From the NCBI RefSeq assembly GCF_028607085.1, contig NZ_CP117411.1, forward strand, positions 3,362,501 to 3,426,500: a DNA stretch of 64,000 nt. The letters are read 5' to 3'. Each line of letters begins with the position of its first letter. Within the stretch, counting starts at the first letter, position 1. Below the pieces are notes generated by a model that saw nothing but the letters and a program-made list of their open reading frames with translations, was not told where the DNA came from and did not search any database. Both the position numbers and the translations under genes were made by a program. This stretch comes from Sphingomonas naphthae (GTDB lineage: Bacteria; Pseudomonadota; Alphaproteobacteria; Sphingomonadales; Sphingomonadaceae). Below, one piece after another: positions 48,488-58,189 of the stretch.

Positions 48488-49390
48488 TCATCGACGTGTG
48501 AGCCGGGTGCCGATCCGTTGGCGATCGGTTGCCCAGTGGATGAAGAGCGGCCGGCCGACGATCTGATCGACGGATACCATAGCGAGTCCGCCGTCAGCGA
48601 TCGCCATTCGGCTGTCCGCGGATCGGTCGCGGTTGTCACCGAGCACGAATAGATGGTCGCGCGGCACCCGGCGTTCGGCCATGTCGTCAAATAACGACGG
48701 CCCAATGTCGAGGATCGCATGCGACGACGCCTCGCCCGGGAGCAGCTCAACCAGATTCGTCGCCGGCACCATGCCTTCGTAATCCAAGAATTGCGTGGTG
48801 CCCCGAATGTGCTGACGCGCGACGATGCCGTTGCGGACCGGTCGGCCGCCGGACATGGCAATGCGATCGCCAGCGAGCGCCGCCACTCTTTTCACATACA
48901 TGGCACCGTTTGCGGAGCGGATCAGTACGACATCGCCGATGGCAACACCATGTTGGCGCATATCGGCGATAACCTTGTCGCCGATCACGAGGGTCGGAGC
49001 CATCGCCTCGCTTGGCACGTAAAATGGTTTGTAGGTCCGGTGGTCGAGCGTCACGGCAGCGCTGGTTCCGATAGAAGAGAGCAGCCAGACTGCGAGGAGC
49101 GAATACCATCGCGACCACCAAGGTGTTGGGCCGTACAATCGCCCACTGCGGCGCCACGTGAGAATGATCGTGGTGGCGAGGATCGCAATTAGGCTCACCA
49201 CTAGGAAAAAAATGTAGATTAGCGCGCCAAGCAAAGTCGCGGTCGGCGCAAGCGCGAAGAGAGCGGCTGACAGCAGAAGCAGCGCGGGAGGTACCGCCAT
49301 CAGCAGCAGCCCATCTCGCCAATCTCCGATCCGCAACAAACCAAGACCAGGCGCAGCCAGATTCAGTGCGCTGAGGCCTATCCGTTGCAT
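48488..49390 (-). CDS. Signal peptidase I-like protein (S26), with N-terminal membrane region
   Basis: A 300-residue protein. Several helices fill residues about 8-80, one more at 94-112; then comes the S26 catalytic region with Ser127 in YVPSEAMAPT and Lys167 in YVKRVAALAGD, and the GDNRDRSADSR box. It should cut signal peptides at the outer face of the inner membrane. It is lower in GC than its neighbours. Starts are uncertain: ATG at 49390 is used; a GTG at 49417 with GGAGG five bases upstream and a TTG at 49456 are possible. It lies between ftsK and a duplicate of the ftsK end. A second, housekeeping LepB would be expected elsewhere. Confidence 0.82.
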   Translation of the reverse strand: MQRIGLSALNLAAPGLGLLRIGDWRDGLLLMAVPPALLLLSAALFALAPTATLLGALIYIFFLVVSLIAILATTIILTWRRSGRLYGPTPWWSRWYSLLAVWLLSSIGTSAAVTLDHRTYKPFYVPSEAMAPTLVIGDKVIADMRQHGVAIGDVVLIRSANGAMYVKRVAALAGDRIAMSGGRPVRNGIVARQHIRGTTQFLDYEGMVPATNLVELLPGEASSHAILDIGPSLFDDMAERRVPRDHLFVLGDNRDRSADSRMAIADGGLAMVSVDQIVGRPLFIHWATDRQRIGTRLTRR

Positions 49391-49465
49391 GACCGAGCGT
49401 TCGAATGAAAGCCCCACCGACACCTCCGAAACTCCAAAAAGGCGTTCAGGCTCCAACGGCCCACC

Positions 49466-51811
49466 TCACACGTGCGACGCGATCTCCGCCGGTTCGATCA
49501 GGACTTCGCGGCGGCCGACATGGTCGGGGGTGGAGATGATATTGTCCTTCTCCATCCGCTCGATCAGCCGCGCCGCGCTGTTGTAGCCGATGCGGAGCTG
49601 CCGCTGGAGCCAGCTGGTCGAGGCCTTGCGGTTTTCGACCACGACCTGCACCGCGCGGCGATAGGTCTGGGTTTCGGGGTCGTCGGGGCCGGTGGGGGCG
49701 CCTTCCAGCTCGTAGCCGCCTTCGGCCGGCTCCTCCGTCACCGACTGGATATAATCGGGCTGGCCCTGCGCGCGCCAGTGATCGGCGACGGCGCGCACCT
49801 CCTCGTCCGACACGAAGGGGCCGTGGACGCGCGCGATCTGCTTGCCGCCGGGCATGTAGAGCATGTCGCCCTTGCCCAGCAGCTGTTCGGCGCCCTGCTC
49901 GCCCAATATGGTGCGGCTGTCGATCTTGGAAGTGACGGCGAAGCTGATGCGCGTCGGCAGGTTCGCCTTGATGACGCCGGTGATGACGTCGACCGATGGG
50001 CGCTGCGTCGCCATGATGAGGTGGATGCCCGCCGCGCGCGCTTTCTGCGCCAGCCGCTGGATCAGATATTCCACCTCCTTGCCGGCGGTCATCATCAGAT
50101 CGGCCAGCTCGTCGATCACGATCACGATCTGCGGCAGGACTTCGTATTCGAGCTTCTCTTCCTCGTAGATCGGCTGGCCGGTGTCGCTGTCGTAGCCGGT
50201 CTGCACGCGGCGGCCGAGCGGCTGGCCCTTGGCGCGGGCGATGCGCACCTTCTCGTTGAACGAGCCGAGCGTCCGCACGCTGACCGAGGCCATCATGCGA
50301 TAGCGTTCCTCCATCTGCTCCACCGCCCATTTGAGCGCGCGGATCGCCTTGGGCGGATCGGTCACCACCGGCGAGAGGAGGTGGGGGATATCGTCGTAGA
50401 TGCTGAGTTCGAGCATCTTGGGATCGATCATGATCATGCGGCATTGCGCGGGCGTCAGCCGGTAGAGCAGCGACAGGATCATGCAGTTGAGGCCGACCGA
50501 CTTGCCCGATCCGGTCGTGCCGGCGACGAGCAGATGCGGCATCGGCGCGAGATCGGCGATCACCGGATCACCCGCGATATTCTTGCCCAGGATCAGCGGC
50601 AGCCCGGTCTGATCCTCGAATCGCTCGGACGAGACGAGTTCGGACAGCACCACCGATTCGCGCTTCACATTGGGCAGCTCGATGCCGATCACGGTGCGGC
50701 CGGGGATGGTCGCGACACGCGCCGACAGCGCCGACATGTTGCGCGCGATATCGTCGGCCAGCGCCACGACGCGGCTGGCCTTGATGCCGGCGGCGGGCTC
50801 CAGCTCGTACATCGTCACGACCGGGCCGGGGCGCACTTCGGTGATGCGGCCCTTGACGTGGAAATCCTCCAGCACGGTCTCGAGCAGGCGGGCATTCTGC
50901 TGGAGCGCGGCCTTGTCGATCGGCGGGCCGCTGTCCTTGGGCGGCGGCGCGAGCAGGTCGAGCGTGGGCAGCTGATAGGTGTCGCGCAGGTCGAGCTTGG
51001 CCTGCCGCTCGCGCTGCGGCCGATCGGTCGAGACGCGCGCGCGGGCGGGCTCGGAGATGATCGCGGGGGCCACGTCGTCGGCGGGCGGCTGCACCGGCTT
51101 GCGCGGGCGCGCCCTGGCGGTGGCGGCGTCCAGCTCGGCCTCGGTCACGATGTCGAACGGCGCCTCGTCGTCCTCGTCCAGCTCCAGCTCGTCGCCGTCG
51201 CGATCGGCGCGGCGGAAGATCACGCCGCGCTCGGCCGCGTCCAGCCCGAGCGACCAGAAGGACACCCCCAGCCCGGCGATCAGCAGCAGCGCCATCAGGC
51301 CGATGCGCGTGCCATTGGCCCACATCGCATCGGGAATGAGCGCGAGGCCGGCATCGATCCCGCGCGCCCCGGCCATGCCGAACACGCCGCCGAAGCCCGC
51401 CGGCAGCGGCGCGGTCGATCCGCCGCGAAACAGCGAGACGCCCAGATCGATCAGCAGGATCGCGGCGATCGCGATCGGCAGCGATCGGCGCCAGCGGCCG
51501 GGATGCGCGCCGCGCCACAGGCGCAGCGCCACCACCACCAGCGGCGGCAGCAGCAGGATCACGGGGAGCCCGAGCAGGCTGAACAGGATGTCCGCGCCCC
51601 AGGCGCCGGGCGTGCCGAGCAGGTTGCGCGCGGGGCCACCGGCGGCGGTGTTCAGCGCGGCATCGGAGGCGTGATAGCTCGCCAGCGCGAAGCCCGCGAG
51701 CAGCACCAGCCCGAGCAGCGCCACGCCACCCAGCATCGATCCGCCCCGCCGGCCGATTCGCGTCGCCGTCTGGCGCCAGGCCGGCGCCGCCTTGGCGGCC
51801 TGTGTCGCCAT
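49466..51811 (-). CDS. ftsK: DNA translocase FtsK
   Basis: A 781-residue septal DNA pump for chromosome dimer resolution. Four helices lie in residues about 25-190 (with MLGGVALLGLVLLAGFALASY, ILFSLLGLPVILLLPPLVV and others), then an acidic/proline linker (200-300), then the RecA-like motor with Walker A GTTGSGKS (431-438), and a C-terminal winged-helix gamma domain that reads KOPS (SWLQRQLRIGYNSAARLIERME, ending EIASHV). ATG at 51811 follows TGAGGGAC. The last 49 bases have a diverged copy at 48425. Confidence 0.96.
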   Translation of the reverse strand: MATQAAKAAPAWRQTATRIGRRGGSMLGGVALLGLVLLAGFALASYHASDAALNTAAGGPARNLLGTPGAWGADILFSLLGLPVILLLPPLVVVALRLWRGAHPGRWRRSLPIAIAAILLIDLGVSLFRGGSTAPLPAGFGGVFGMAGARGIDAGLALIPDAMWANGTRIGLMALLLIAGLGVSFWSLGLDAAERGVIFRRADRDGDELELDEDDEAPFDIVTEAELDAATARARPRKPVQPPADDVAPAIISEPARARVSTDRPQRERQAKLDLRDTYQLPTLDLLAPPPKDSGPPIDKAALQQNARLLETVLEDFHVKGRITEVRPGPVVTMYELEPAAGIKASRVVALADDIARNMSALSARVATIPGRTVIGIELPNVKRESVVLSELVSSERFEDQTGLPLILGKNIAGDPVIADLAPMPHLLVAGTTGSGKSVGLNCMILSLLYRLTPAQCRMIMIDPKMLELSIYDDIPHLLSPVVTDPPKAIRALKWAVEQMEERYRMMASVSVRTLGSFNEKVRIARAKGQPLGRRVQTGYDSDTGQPIYEEEKLEYEVLPQIVIVIDELADLMMTAGKEVEYLIQRLAQKARAAGIHLIMATQRPSVDVITGVIKANLPTRISFAVTSKIDSRTILGEQGAEQLLGKGDMLYMPGGKQIARVHGPFVSDEEVRAVADHWRAQGQPDYIQSVTEEPAEGGYELEGAPTGPDDPETQTYRRAVQVVVENRKASTSWLQRQLRIGYNSAARLIERMEKDNIISTPDHVGRREVLIEPAEIASHV

Positions 51812-52164
51812 GTCCCTCAACCCCGCTGTCGAGCCAGGACTGTGCTTGAAATGTTCCTACAATGCAATCGTGGTGCGACGGGTTGAGGGGTTTCGGCTCG
51901 GCCGGGATTCCCGGAACGCCCCCATCCCACGCCCGTCATCCCGGCCTAGTGCCGGGATCCACCGGCCCCCGATCGCTATGCCCGAAGCCAGCGTGGCGAC
52001 CGCTTCCCGGCGGACCCCGGCACAAGACCGGGGTGACGGAGTTGCTTTGGCCGCCTTCCATTCCGTCATAGAAGTGAGAAAATGGTTCGTCATTGAATTG
52101 CGGGGGCCGCGAGTGGCGGACTGTGGTGGATTGCAGACATTCGCCGCGAAGGTAGGATGCTGTT
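51812..52164. other. Divergent gap between ftsK and the DUF1493 gene
   Basis: A 353-nt region without a gene. Nearly a third is the palindromic element at 51933-52039. The promoters for ftsK and the rightward DUF1493 gene must lie on either side of it. Confidence 0.6.
51933..52039. repeat. CGTCATCCCGG-type inverted repeat
   Basis: The left end CCGTCATCCCGGCCTAGTGCCGGG and right end CCCCGGCACAAGACCGGGGTGACGG are complementary over most of their length. It belongs with the elements at 33525 and 48277 but lies here in a divergent, not convergent, gap. Confidence 0.82.
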
Positions 52165-52626
52165 GTGAATGACGATCCATCAGTGATGGTGCGCAAGCTG
52201 CTGATTGAGGGACAGGGAGTGCCCGAGGGCAAAGTCACGCCTGATGCTCGAATATTACACGACCTTGGCGTCGATGGCGACGACGCTGGAGAAATATTTC
52301 AAGCGCTGCACGAGCGGTTCGGCACAGACTTCACTGAACTAACGAGCCAATGGCGCGTGTTCTTCAACGCCGAAGGTGCAAGTCCGCGAGCAACGCTATG
52401 GGGTATTACCGCGATCATCGTCTGCGGCGGTTCAGCGGGCGCACTTGTCGCCGCGTTGCATTGGCCAACGATTGTGGCGTGGGGATTGGCGCTGGCGCTG
52501 TTAGTAGGTGGCGGCTGGTTGGTCTCACGGTGGTTTGGCCGGGAATTGCAGCCTCTCACAGTCGCTGGCCTCGCGGAGATTGTTCGAGCGGGTCGCTGGC
52601 CGTCTGATCCCGCCGATGTCCGCTAA
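52165..52626 (+). CDS. DUF1493-type acyl-carrier-like protein with membrane hairpin
   Basis: A 153-residue protein. Residues about 5-70 resemble the DUF1493 domain, an acyl-carrier-protein-like helical unit: [27 protein letters not shown], with DGDD where an acyl carrier protein would have the DSL serine, so it cannot carry phosphopantetheine. Two helices follow (about 78-96 and 102-120), then a short cytoplasmic tail. The start is a GTG at 52165 after AGGTAGGA. It is AT-richer than the surrounding genes and is divergent from ftsK. The function is unknown. Confidence 0.8.
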   Translation: MNDDPSVMVRKLLIEGQGVPEGKVTPDARILHDLGVDGDDAGEIFQALHERFGTDFTELTSQWRVFFNAEGASPRATLWGITAIIVCGGSAGALVAALHWPTIVAWGLALALLVGGGWLVSRWFGRELQPLTVAGLAEIVRAGRWPSDPADVR

Positions 52627-52683
52627 TGGGGCGGAAGCGGACATTCGCGAATGCACTGAGAATAGGGTCGGCCTGTCACGCCC

Positions 52684-54264
52684 TCAGTGGCGAAAGTGCC
52701 GCATCCCCGTGAACACCATCGCCAGCCCCGCCTCGTCGGCGGCCGCGATCACCTCGGCGTCGCGGATCGAGCCGCCGGGCTGGATCACCGCCGTCGCGCC
52801 GGCCTCGACCGCCGCCAGGAGCCCGTCGGCGAAGGGGAAGAAGGCGTCGGAGGCGACCGCCGAGCCGATCGTGCGGGGTTCCGCCCAGCCGGCCTTGTCG
52901 GCGGCGTCCTTGGCCTTCCACGCGGCGATGCGCGCGCTTTCCAGCCGGTTCATCTGGCCCGCGCCGATGCCGGCGGTGGTGCCGCCTTTGGCATAGACGA
53001 TGGCGTTCGACTTCACATGCTTGGCCACCACCCAGGCGAAGCGACAGTCGGCCAGTTCCTGTTCGGTCGGCGCGCGCTTCGTCACCACCTTCAGGTCGGC
53101 CTCGGCCAGCTTGCCGTTGTCGCGCGTCTGGACGAGCATCCCGCCCGCGATCGTCTTGAGCATCAGGCCGGGGCGGCCGGCATCGGGCAGGTCGCCGGTC
53201 AGCAGCAGGCGGAGATTCTTCTTCTTCGCGAACACCGCCTTGGCCGCGTCGTCGGCGTCGGGTGCTGCGACCACTTCGGTGAAGATGCCGGCCATCGCCT
53301 CGGCGGTCGGTCCGTCGAGCGGGCGGTTGACCGCGATGATGCCGCCGAACGCCGAGACGCTGTCGCAGGCGAGCGCCGCCTCATAGGCTTCGATCAGGGT
53401 CGCGCCGGTCGCCACGCCGCAGGGGTTGGCGTGCTTGACGATCACCACCGTCGGCGGGCCGTCGCGAAATTCGCTCACCAGCTCCAGCGCGGCATCGGCA
53501 TCGTTGTAATTGTTGTAGCTGAGCGCCTTGCCCTGGATTTGGCGGGCCTGCGCGATGCCGCGCGCGGCGGGGCCGGTCGGCACATACAGCGCCGCCATCT
53601 GGTGCGGATTCTCGCCATAGCGCAGCGGCTCGACATCGGCGCGCTTCAGGGCGATCGGCAGGGTCGCGGGGAAGGCCTCGCCCTGATCGGCGAAGGCGAA
53701 CCACGATGCGATCGCCGCGTCATATTGCGCGGTCGCGGCGAACGCCTTGGCGGCCAGCTTGCGACGATCGGCGAGCGTGGTGCTGCCCCCGGCCACCAGC
53801 GCGTAATCGGCCGGATCGGTGACGATCGCGACATGGGCGTGGTTCTTGGCCGCCGAGCGGACCATCGACGGGCCGCCGATATCGATATTCTCGATCACCT
53901 CCGGCCGCGCCGCGCCCTTCGCCACCGTCTGCATGAAGGGGTAGAGGTTGACCACGACGAGATCGATCATGCCGATCGCATGGTCCGCCGCCGCCGCCAT
54001 ATGGGCGTCGTCGTCGCGCACCGCGAGCAGCCCGCCATGGACGATCGGGTGCAGCGTCTTGACCCGCCCGTCCATCATTTCGGGGAAGCCGGTCAGCTCG
54101 CTCACGTCCTTCACCGTCAGCCCCGCCTCGCGCAGCGCCCTGGCCGTGCCGCCGGTCGAGACCAGCTCGACGCCTTTGGCGGACAGCGCGGTGGCGAGAT
54201 CGACGAGGCCGGTCTTGTCCGACACGGACAGGAGGGCGCGGGCGATGGTCACGGTGTCGGTCAC
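52684..54264 (-). CDS. purH: Bifunctional AICAR formyltransferase/IMP cyclohydrolase
   Basis: A 526-residue enzyme that catalyses the last two steps of IMP synthesis. The N-terminal cyclohydrolase domain starts [15 protein letters not shown] and has STGGTARAL; the formyltransferase domain contains the KHANPCG motif (about 273-279) and the RYGENPHQ block. A GTG at 54264, with AAGGA upstream, is the start. It is the third gene of the rpe-heparinase-purH operon. Confidence 0.96.
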   Translation of the reverse strand: MTDTVTIARALLSVSDKTGLVDLATALSAKGVELVSTGGTARALREAGLTVKDVSELTGFPEMMDGRVKTLHPIVHGGLLAVRDDDAHMAAAADHAIGMIDLVVVNLYPFMQTVAKGAARPEVIENIDIGGPSMVRSAAKNHAHVAIVTDPADYALVAGGSTTLADRRKLAAKAFAATAQYDAAIASWFAFADQGEAFPATLPIALKRADVEPLRYGENPHQMAALYVPTGPAARGIAQARQIQGKALSYNNYNDADAALELVSEFRDGPPTVVIVKHANPCGVATGATLIEAYEAALACDSVSAFGGIIAVNRPLDGPTAEAMAGIFTEVVAAPDADDAAKAVFAKKKNLRLLLTGDLPDAGRPGLMLKTIAGGMLVQTRDNGKLAEADLKVVTKRAPTEQELADCRFAWVVAKHVKSNAIVYAKGGTTAGIGAGQMNRLESARIAAWKAKDAADKAGWAEPRTIGSAVASDAFFPFADGLLAAVEAGATAVIQPGGSIRDAEVIAAADEAGLAMVFTGMRHFRH

Positions 54265-54289
54265 GGAAAGTCCTTCGCGGAGGGAAAAG

Positions 54290-55999
54290 TCAGGAAGCCC
54301 GGCGCAGCAGCCAGGTGACGCCGGTGCCCGACAGCGCGGTCTCGCCCGACACGACCAGCTGGCGCGTGCCGACCGGGCGGCCGAGCCCGTCGATCCACAG
54401 GCTCTCCTCGATGGCGAGCGTGCCGCCCCGGCAGCGGAACTGCCACAGCTGGCCGCTCATCAGGCGCAGCAGCGCGCCCTGCCCGTCGGCGGTGGTGGAG
54501 GCCTCGACACCCGGCCCGAGATGGAAGCGCACGGCGAAATCGACCACGGCGGCGCGGCGCTTGCCGGCGGGCAGCAGCAGATCGTCGCCATGCAGTTCGC
54601 GCCCGTCGGCCGAGAGTTGCAGCTGGCGGCGGTGCTTGAAGCCGAAGCGGCGGACATAGCCGTCGTGGGTGGAATCGATGCGGATCGCGCCATCCACGTC
54701 GCGCCGGTCCATCTCGACCTCGCTTACGCCCCGGCCCAGCGCGCCATCGGCGTGGATCGCGGTCGAATTGCTGTCCGCCAGGATCAGGGTCGAATGGGCG
54801 GCGGTGGTGCGCAGCGCGGCGGCGAACTCCGCCGGCAGCCCGGTGGCGAGCCGCGCCCCGCCGCAATTCACGATCAGCCGGTGCGGCCCGTCGGTCATCT
54901 CGAAGGCCAGGGTCGAGGCGCAACTGCCCGCCGTCAGCCGCGCGATCGGCGGCGGGGCGGCGTCGATCACCAGCCGGGTCTGGCCCTGATGGACATGCTG
55001 ATAGCCCCAGTCGCGCGCGTGGCGCAGCGGCCGGGTGCGGATGCGGCTGGCGGCGACGGCGGCGACGACGCGGCCCGGCGTCATCGGCGTGCCGCCCTGC
55101 CAGCTCGACAGGCCATCGTCGCCGAGCGTGACCGACAGGAGCGCCGGCACGGCGGTGGCGAGCGCGTTGGCCAGCGGCTCGGGCAGCGGCCGGGCGACCG
55201 CCTCATACACCGCGCCCAGCTGCGCCAGCACCTCGACCAGTTCGAGCTGCGAGGCGGGCGAGCGGTTGGCGAGGCCGCCGTCGTCGTACATCGACACCGC
55301 CATCGCGCGGGCGAGGCCGGCCTCGCCCTGCTGGAGGCGCTTCTCGCCACCGGGGATCAGCAGCCCGGCGGTGACCACGCCCGCCCAGGCGGCGATGCGC
55401 GGCACGCCCTGCGGCGCCTTGTCCGCGCAGCGGTCGATATGGCGGGCACCGCGCGCCAGCGTGTTGAGCACGGCGGAGCGATAGGTCTCGTCCTCCGACG
55501 ACAGGATCAAGGGCGCGTGCGCCGTCCAGGCGAGGATGCGCCGGCCCCATACGTCGGGCCGCCAGGCGGTATCGCTGACATGCTTGCCATGCTTGTCGAG
55601 CCAGCCGCGCATCGCCGCCTCGGCGGCGGGGGCGACCTCGCTATAATGGCCGACGGCGGCCAGATCGCGCAGCCAGGCGAAGCTCTGGAGATGCGCCGTC
55701 ATCGGCTTGGACAGCTGCGTATCGTCGAACAAAGCCGACAGCGGCGCCACCAGCCCGTCGAGCGGCACCTGCCCGTTCAGGATCGAGCGGCCGATGCGGT
55801 CGTCGCCCCGGATCGGATCCTCGGGCACGGCGGTGAGCTTCAGGGGGAAACGGCCGCGCAGGCGGAGCGCGTGGAGCGGCGTGCGCCAGGTCAGCTTGTG
55901 GAGCCCGCCCGAGAAACGCTCGGAGAGCGACATGCCGCCGCCCAGCCCTTCCAGCCGGATCGGCCCGCCGGCCAGGCCATCCCCCTTGCGCCGCCGCAT
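54290..55999 (-). CDS. Heparinase II/III family protein
   Basis: A 569-residue protein with an N-terminal helical toroid domain (about 60-320) and a C-terminal beta-sandwich heparinase II/III-like domain (about 355-560). Motifs [30 protein letters not shown] and [29 protein letters not shown] are typical. There is no signal peptide. The family cleaves acidic polysaccharides by beta-elimination. Members occur between rpe and purH in many alphaproteobacteria, where the substrate is not known. It overlaps rpe by one base. Confidence 0.88.
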   Translation of the reverse strand: MRRRKGDGLAGGPIRLEGLGGGMSLSERFSGGLHKLTWRTPLHALRLRGRFPLKLTAVPEDPIRGDDRIGRSILNGQVPLDGLVAPLSALFDDTQLSKPMTAHLQSFAWLRDLAAVGHYSEVAPAAEAAMRGWLDKHGKHVSDTAWRPDVWGRRILAWTAHAPLILSSEDETYRSAVLNTLARGARHIDRCADKAPQGVPRIAAWAGVVTAGLLIPGGEKRLQQGEAGLARAMAVSMYDDGGLANRSPASQLELVEVLAQLGAVYEAVARPLPEPLANALATAVPALLSVTLGDDGLSSWQGGTPMTPGRVVAAVAASRIRTRPLRHARDWGYQHVHQGQTRLVIDAAPPPIARLTAGSCASTLAFEMTDGPHRLIVNCGGARLATGLPAEFAAALRTTAAHSTLILADSNSTAIHADGALGRGVSEVEMDRRDVDGAIRIDSTHDGYVRRFGFKHRRQLQLSADGRELHGDDLLLPAGKRRAAVVDFAVRFHLGPGVEASTTADGQGALLRLMSGQLWQFRCRGGTLAIEESLWIDGLGRPVGTRQLVVSGETALSGTGVTWLLRRAS

Positions 56000-56655
56000 C
56001 AATCGCCTCGCAGCGCCGCGATATTGGCGGCGTAGGCGGATGGGCCACCGCGGAAGGTGGCGGTGCCGGCGACCAGCACGTCGGCGCCGGCGTCGATCGC
56101 CTGTCGCGCGGTGGTCGTGTCGATCCCGCCGTCCACCTCCAGCGCGATGGGCTTGCCGGTCTTGTCGATCGCCTTGCGGATCGCCTCGATCTTGCGCAGC
56201 TGGCTCGTGATGAAGCTCTGCCCGCCGAAGCCGGGGTTGACGCTCATCACCAGGACGAGGTCGATATCCTCCAGCACGTAATCCAGCATCTTGGCCGGGG
56301 TCGCGGGGTTCAAGGAAACGCCCGCCTTCTTGCCCAGCCCCTTGATCCGCTGGACGGTGCGGTGGAGGTGGGGGCCGGCCTCGGGATGGACCGTCAGGAT
56401 ATCGGCGCCCGCCTCGGCGAAGGCGTCCAGATAAGCGTCGATCGGCGAGATCATCAGATGCACGTCGAAAGGCTTGGTCGTGTGCGGGCGCAACGCCTTC
56501 ACCACCATCGGGCCGATCGTGATGTTGGGCACGAAATGGCCGTCCATCACGTCGACATGGATCCAGTCACACCCCGCCGCGTCGATCGCGCGCACCTCCT
56601 CACCCAGATTGGCGAAATCGGCGGACAGGATCGAGGGGGCGATGCGGACGGGCAT
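55999..56655 (-). CDS. rpe: Ribulose-phosphate 3-epimerase
   Basis: A 218-residue TIM-barrel enzyme of the pentose phosphate pathway. [18 protein letters not shown] is the standard start, chosen as the ATG at 56655. The metal and catalytic residues are in [12 protein letters not shown] (about 33-44), [15 protein letters not shown] (about 141-150) and VDGGI (about 175-179). It leads the rpe-heparinase-purH operon. Confidence 0.96.
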   Translation of the reverse strand: MPVRIAPSILSADFANLGEEVRAIDAAGCDWIHVDVMDGHFVPNITIGPMVVKALRPHTTKPFDVHLMISPIDAYLDAFAEAGADILTVHPEAGPHLHRTVQRIKGLGKKAGVSLNPATPAKMLDYVLEDIDLVLVMSVNPGFGGQSFITSQLRKIEAIRKAIDKTGKPIALEVDGGIDTTTARQAIDAGADVLVAGTATFRGGPSAYAANIAALRGD

Positions 56656-56716
56656 GATCGGGCGCTCTACCATGCACGGCCCGTGGGGCAAGCGGCGTTA
56701 ACCCTTTGGCGGCCAA

Positions 56717-57349
56717 TCAGCCCCGCGCGTCGAGCCGGCGACCCAGCCACACGAAGGCCGTGACGAGGAAGGGCACCAGCACGATCGACAGCACCACCTT
56801 GGCCAGCATCTGCCCCAGCATCAACTCCATGATCGGCCGCTCGCCGTAGAAGGAGATGCTGATGAACAGCAAGGTATCGATGATCTGGCTGGCGACGCTG
56901 GCGATCATCGCCCGCAACCACACCAGCTTGCCGCGCCCGCTGGCCAGCTTCGAGAATATCAGCACGTTGAGCGTCTGCGACGTGCCGTAGGAGATCAGGC
57001 CCGCCAGCATCATTCGCCCGCTCTGCCCGGTGACGATCGGGAAGGCTTCCTTCAGCGGCGGATACATGTTCGGGTCGGCCGGCAGCGCCAGCACGAGCTG
57101 GATCAGCGCCATCGACACGAGGAGCGGAATGAAGCCGACCCGCACGATCCAGTCGGCGGTCGACCGGCCCCACAATTCGGCGATGGCGCTGCCGATCACC
57201 ACGAGCAGCAGGAAGCCGAAGATGCCGGCCTCCACCGCCAGCGGCCCCAGCGCGACCTGCTTGGCGCCCAGCACGCCCGAGATGCAGACCAGCCCGCCAT
57301 AGAGCAGCGAGAAGACGAGAAGCGCGCGGGACTGGGGTGCCTTATCCAT
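56717..57349 (-). CDS. Queuosine precursor transporter (YhhQ/QPTR family)
   Basis: A 210-residue inner-membrane protein with six helices. The family motifs are GAKQVALGPLAVEAGIFGF (about 28-46), SAIAELWGR (about 54-62) and the later ISYGTSQTLNVLIFSKL (about 117-133) and DTLLFISISFYG. Family members import queuine or preQ precursors for tRNA queuosine. It lies 61 nt upstream of the rpe start on the same strand and may be co-transcribed. Confidence 0.88.
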   Translation of the reverse strand: MDKAPQSRALLVFSLLYGGLVCISGVLGAKQVALGPLAVEAGIFGFLLLVVIGSAIAELWGRSTADWIVRVGFIPLLVSMALIQLVLALPADPNMYPPLKEAFPIVTGQSGRMMLAGLISYGTSQTLNVLIFSKLASGRGKLVWLRAMIASVASQIIDTLLFISISFYGERPIMELMLGQMLAKVVLSIVLVPFLVTAFVWLGRRLDARG

Positions 57350-57502
57350 CGCCCGACCCTAATGGCTGTCCGAAATCTGTCATCCGATTTCTGGCGGCCG
57401 CATTGCCTGTGGGATGGGCATCCCCATCATGTGTGAAAATTCATCCCTCTTGCCGATCAGCCCTCGAATCAGGGCGGCAGCCGAGCGATCGACGGTATTG
57501 CG

Positions 57503-57979
57503 CTACCGCAACCGCGCGCAGGCGAGCGCCGCCGCGTCGATCGCCGTCGCCGCGCCGCGCAACTCATAGGTGTCGGCAAACCGATGGCCGGTGGTGTCGT
57601 GGCTCACCACCCTCAGCGCCTCGCCCGATCGCATCGCCGCGATGATCGCAGCGTCACCGCGCGGGTCGGCGGCCCAGGCGTCGGCGGCCCCCGCCACCAG
57701 CGGGAATCGGCGCTCGCCGATCGCGGCGGTCACCTCGGCATAGCCGGCGCGCTGGCGGCTGAGGCGGATGTGGAGCTGGCCGCGAATCTTGCGGCGCGGC
57801 CAGGTCGAGACCGAGGCAAACGGCCGCCAGCCTTCCACCTTCGCCCGGCGCGGTTCGGCGATGGCGTAGCAGCGCGGCGCAGCGGCATCGCTGAACGCGC
57901 CCCATCCGCCATAGACGCCCAGCGCGTCGCGCGCGGCGGCGGGGCCGGCGGCGAGCGCGGTGAGGATGAGAAAGGGCAT
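57503..57979 (-). CDS. Exported protein of unknown function
   Basis: A 158-residue protein with a signal peptide (MPFLILTALAAGPAAARD). The mature part, from LGVYGGWGAFSD, resembles invasion-associated locus B-like proteins: RCYAIAEP..., then strand-rich segments with IRLSRQRAGYAEVTAAIGERRFPLVAG. Two cysteines (about 37 and 154). The start is uncertain: ATG at 57979 is used, while GTG at 57994 and ATG at 58060 are alternatives. The family match is tentative. Confidence 0.7.
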   Translation of the reverse strand: MPFLILTALAAGPAAARDALGVYGGWGAFSDAAAPRCYAIAEPRRAKVEGWRPFASVSTWPRRKIRGQLHIRLSRQRAGYAEVTAAIGERRFPLVAGAADAWAADPRGDAAIIAAMRSGEALRVVSHDTTGHRFADTYELRGAATAIDAAALACARLR

Positions 57980-58150
57980 GAGCAGCCGGCGCACGATCCG
58001 CCCGGCATGGCCCGCGCGGGGCGGCCGCGCAACTCCCTGAAGTCGCCACATTTCGTTCATCGGCCCGTCAGGCTTGCGGGGCCATGGAGCGCCCGGCCCC
58101 TGTCGGGCCCATGGCGGTGTATGGCCATGCGTAGCGTCGCGTAATGATGT

Positions 58151-58176
58151 GCGGCCGGCCGATCACGGCCGGCCGC
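58151..58176. terminator. Hairpin after the ferredoxin gene
   Basis: A perfect 10-bp stem (GCGGCCGGCC with GGCCGGCCGC) around a 6-nt loop lies 13 nt after the ferredoxin stop. There is no clear T-run on the minus strand; it is likely a terminator or transcript-end stabiliser. Confidence 0.6.
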
Positions 58177-58189
58177 CTTCCTTCCCCGA

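Noticed and set aside
48457-48861. Open frame on the minus strand at the S26 gene end
   Set aside because: Overlaps the S26 gene in another phase and contains no known motif; the ftsK-tail copy is in a different frame.
49472-51886. Open frame of about 800 codons opposite ftsK
   Set aside because: Composition is typical of antisense GC-rich shadow; the Walker A and FtsK domains are on the minus strand.
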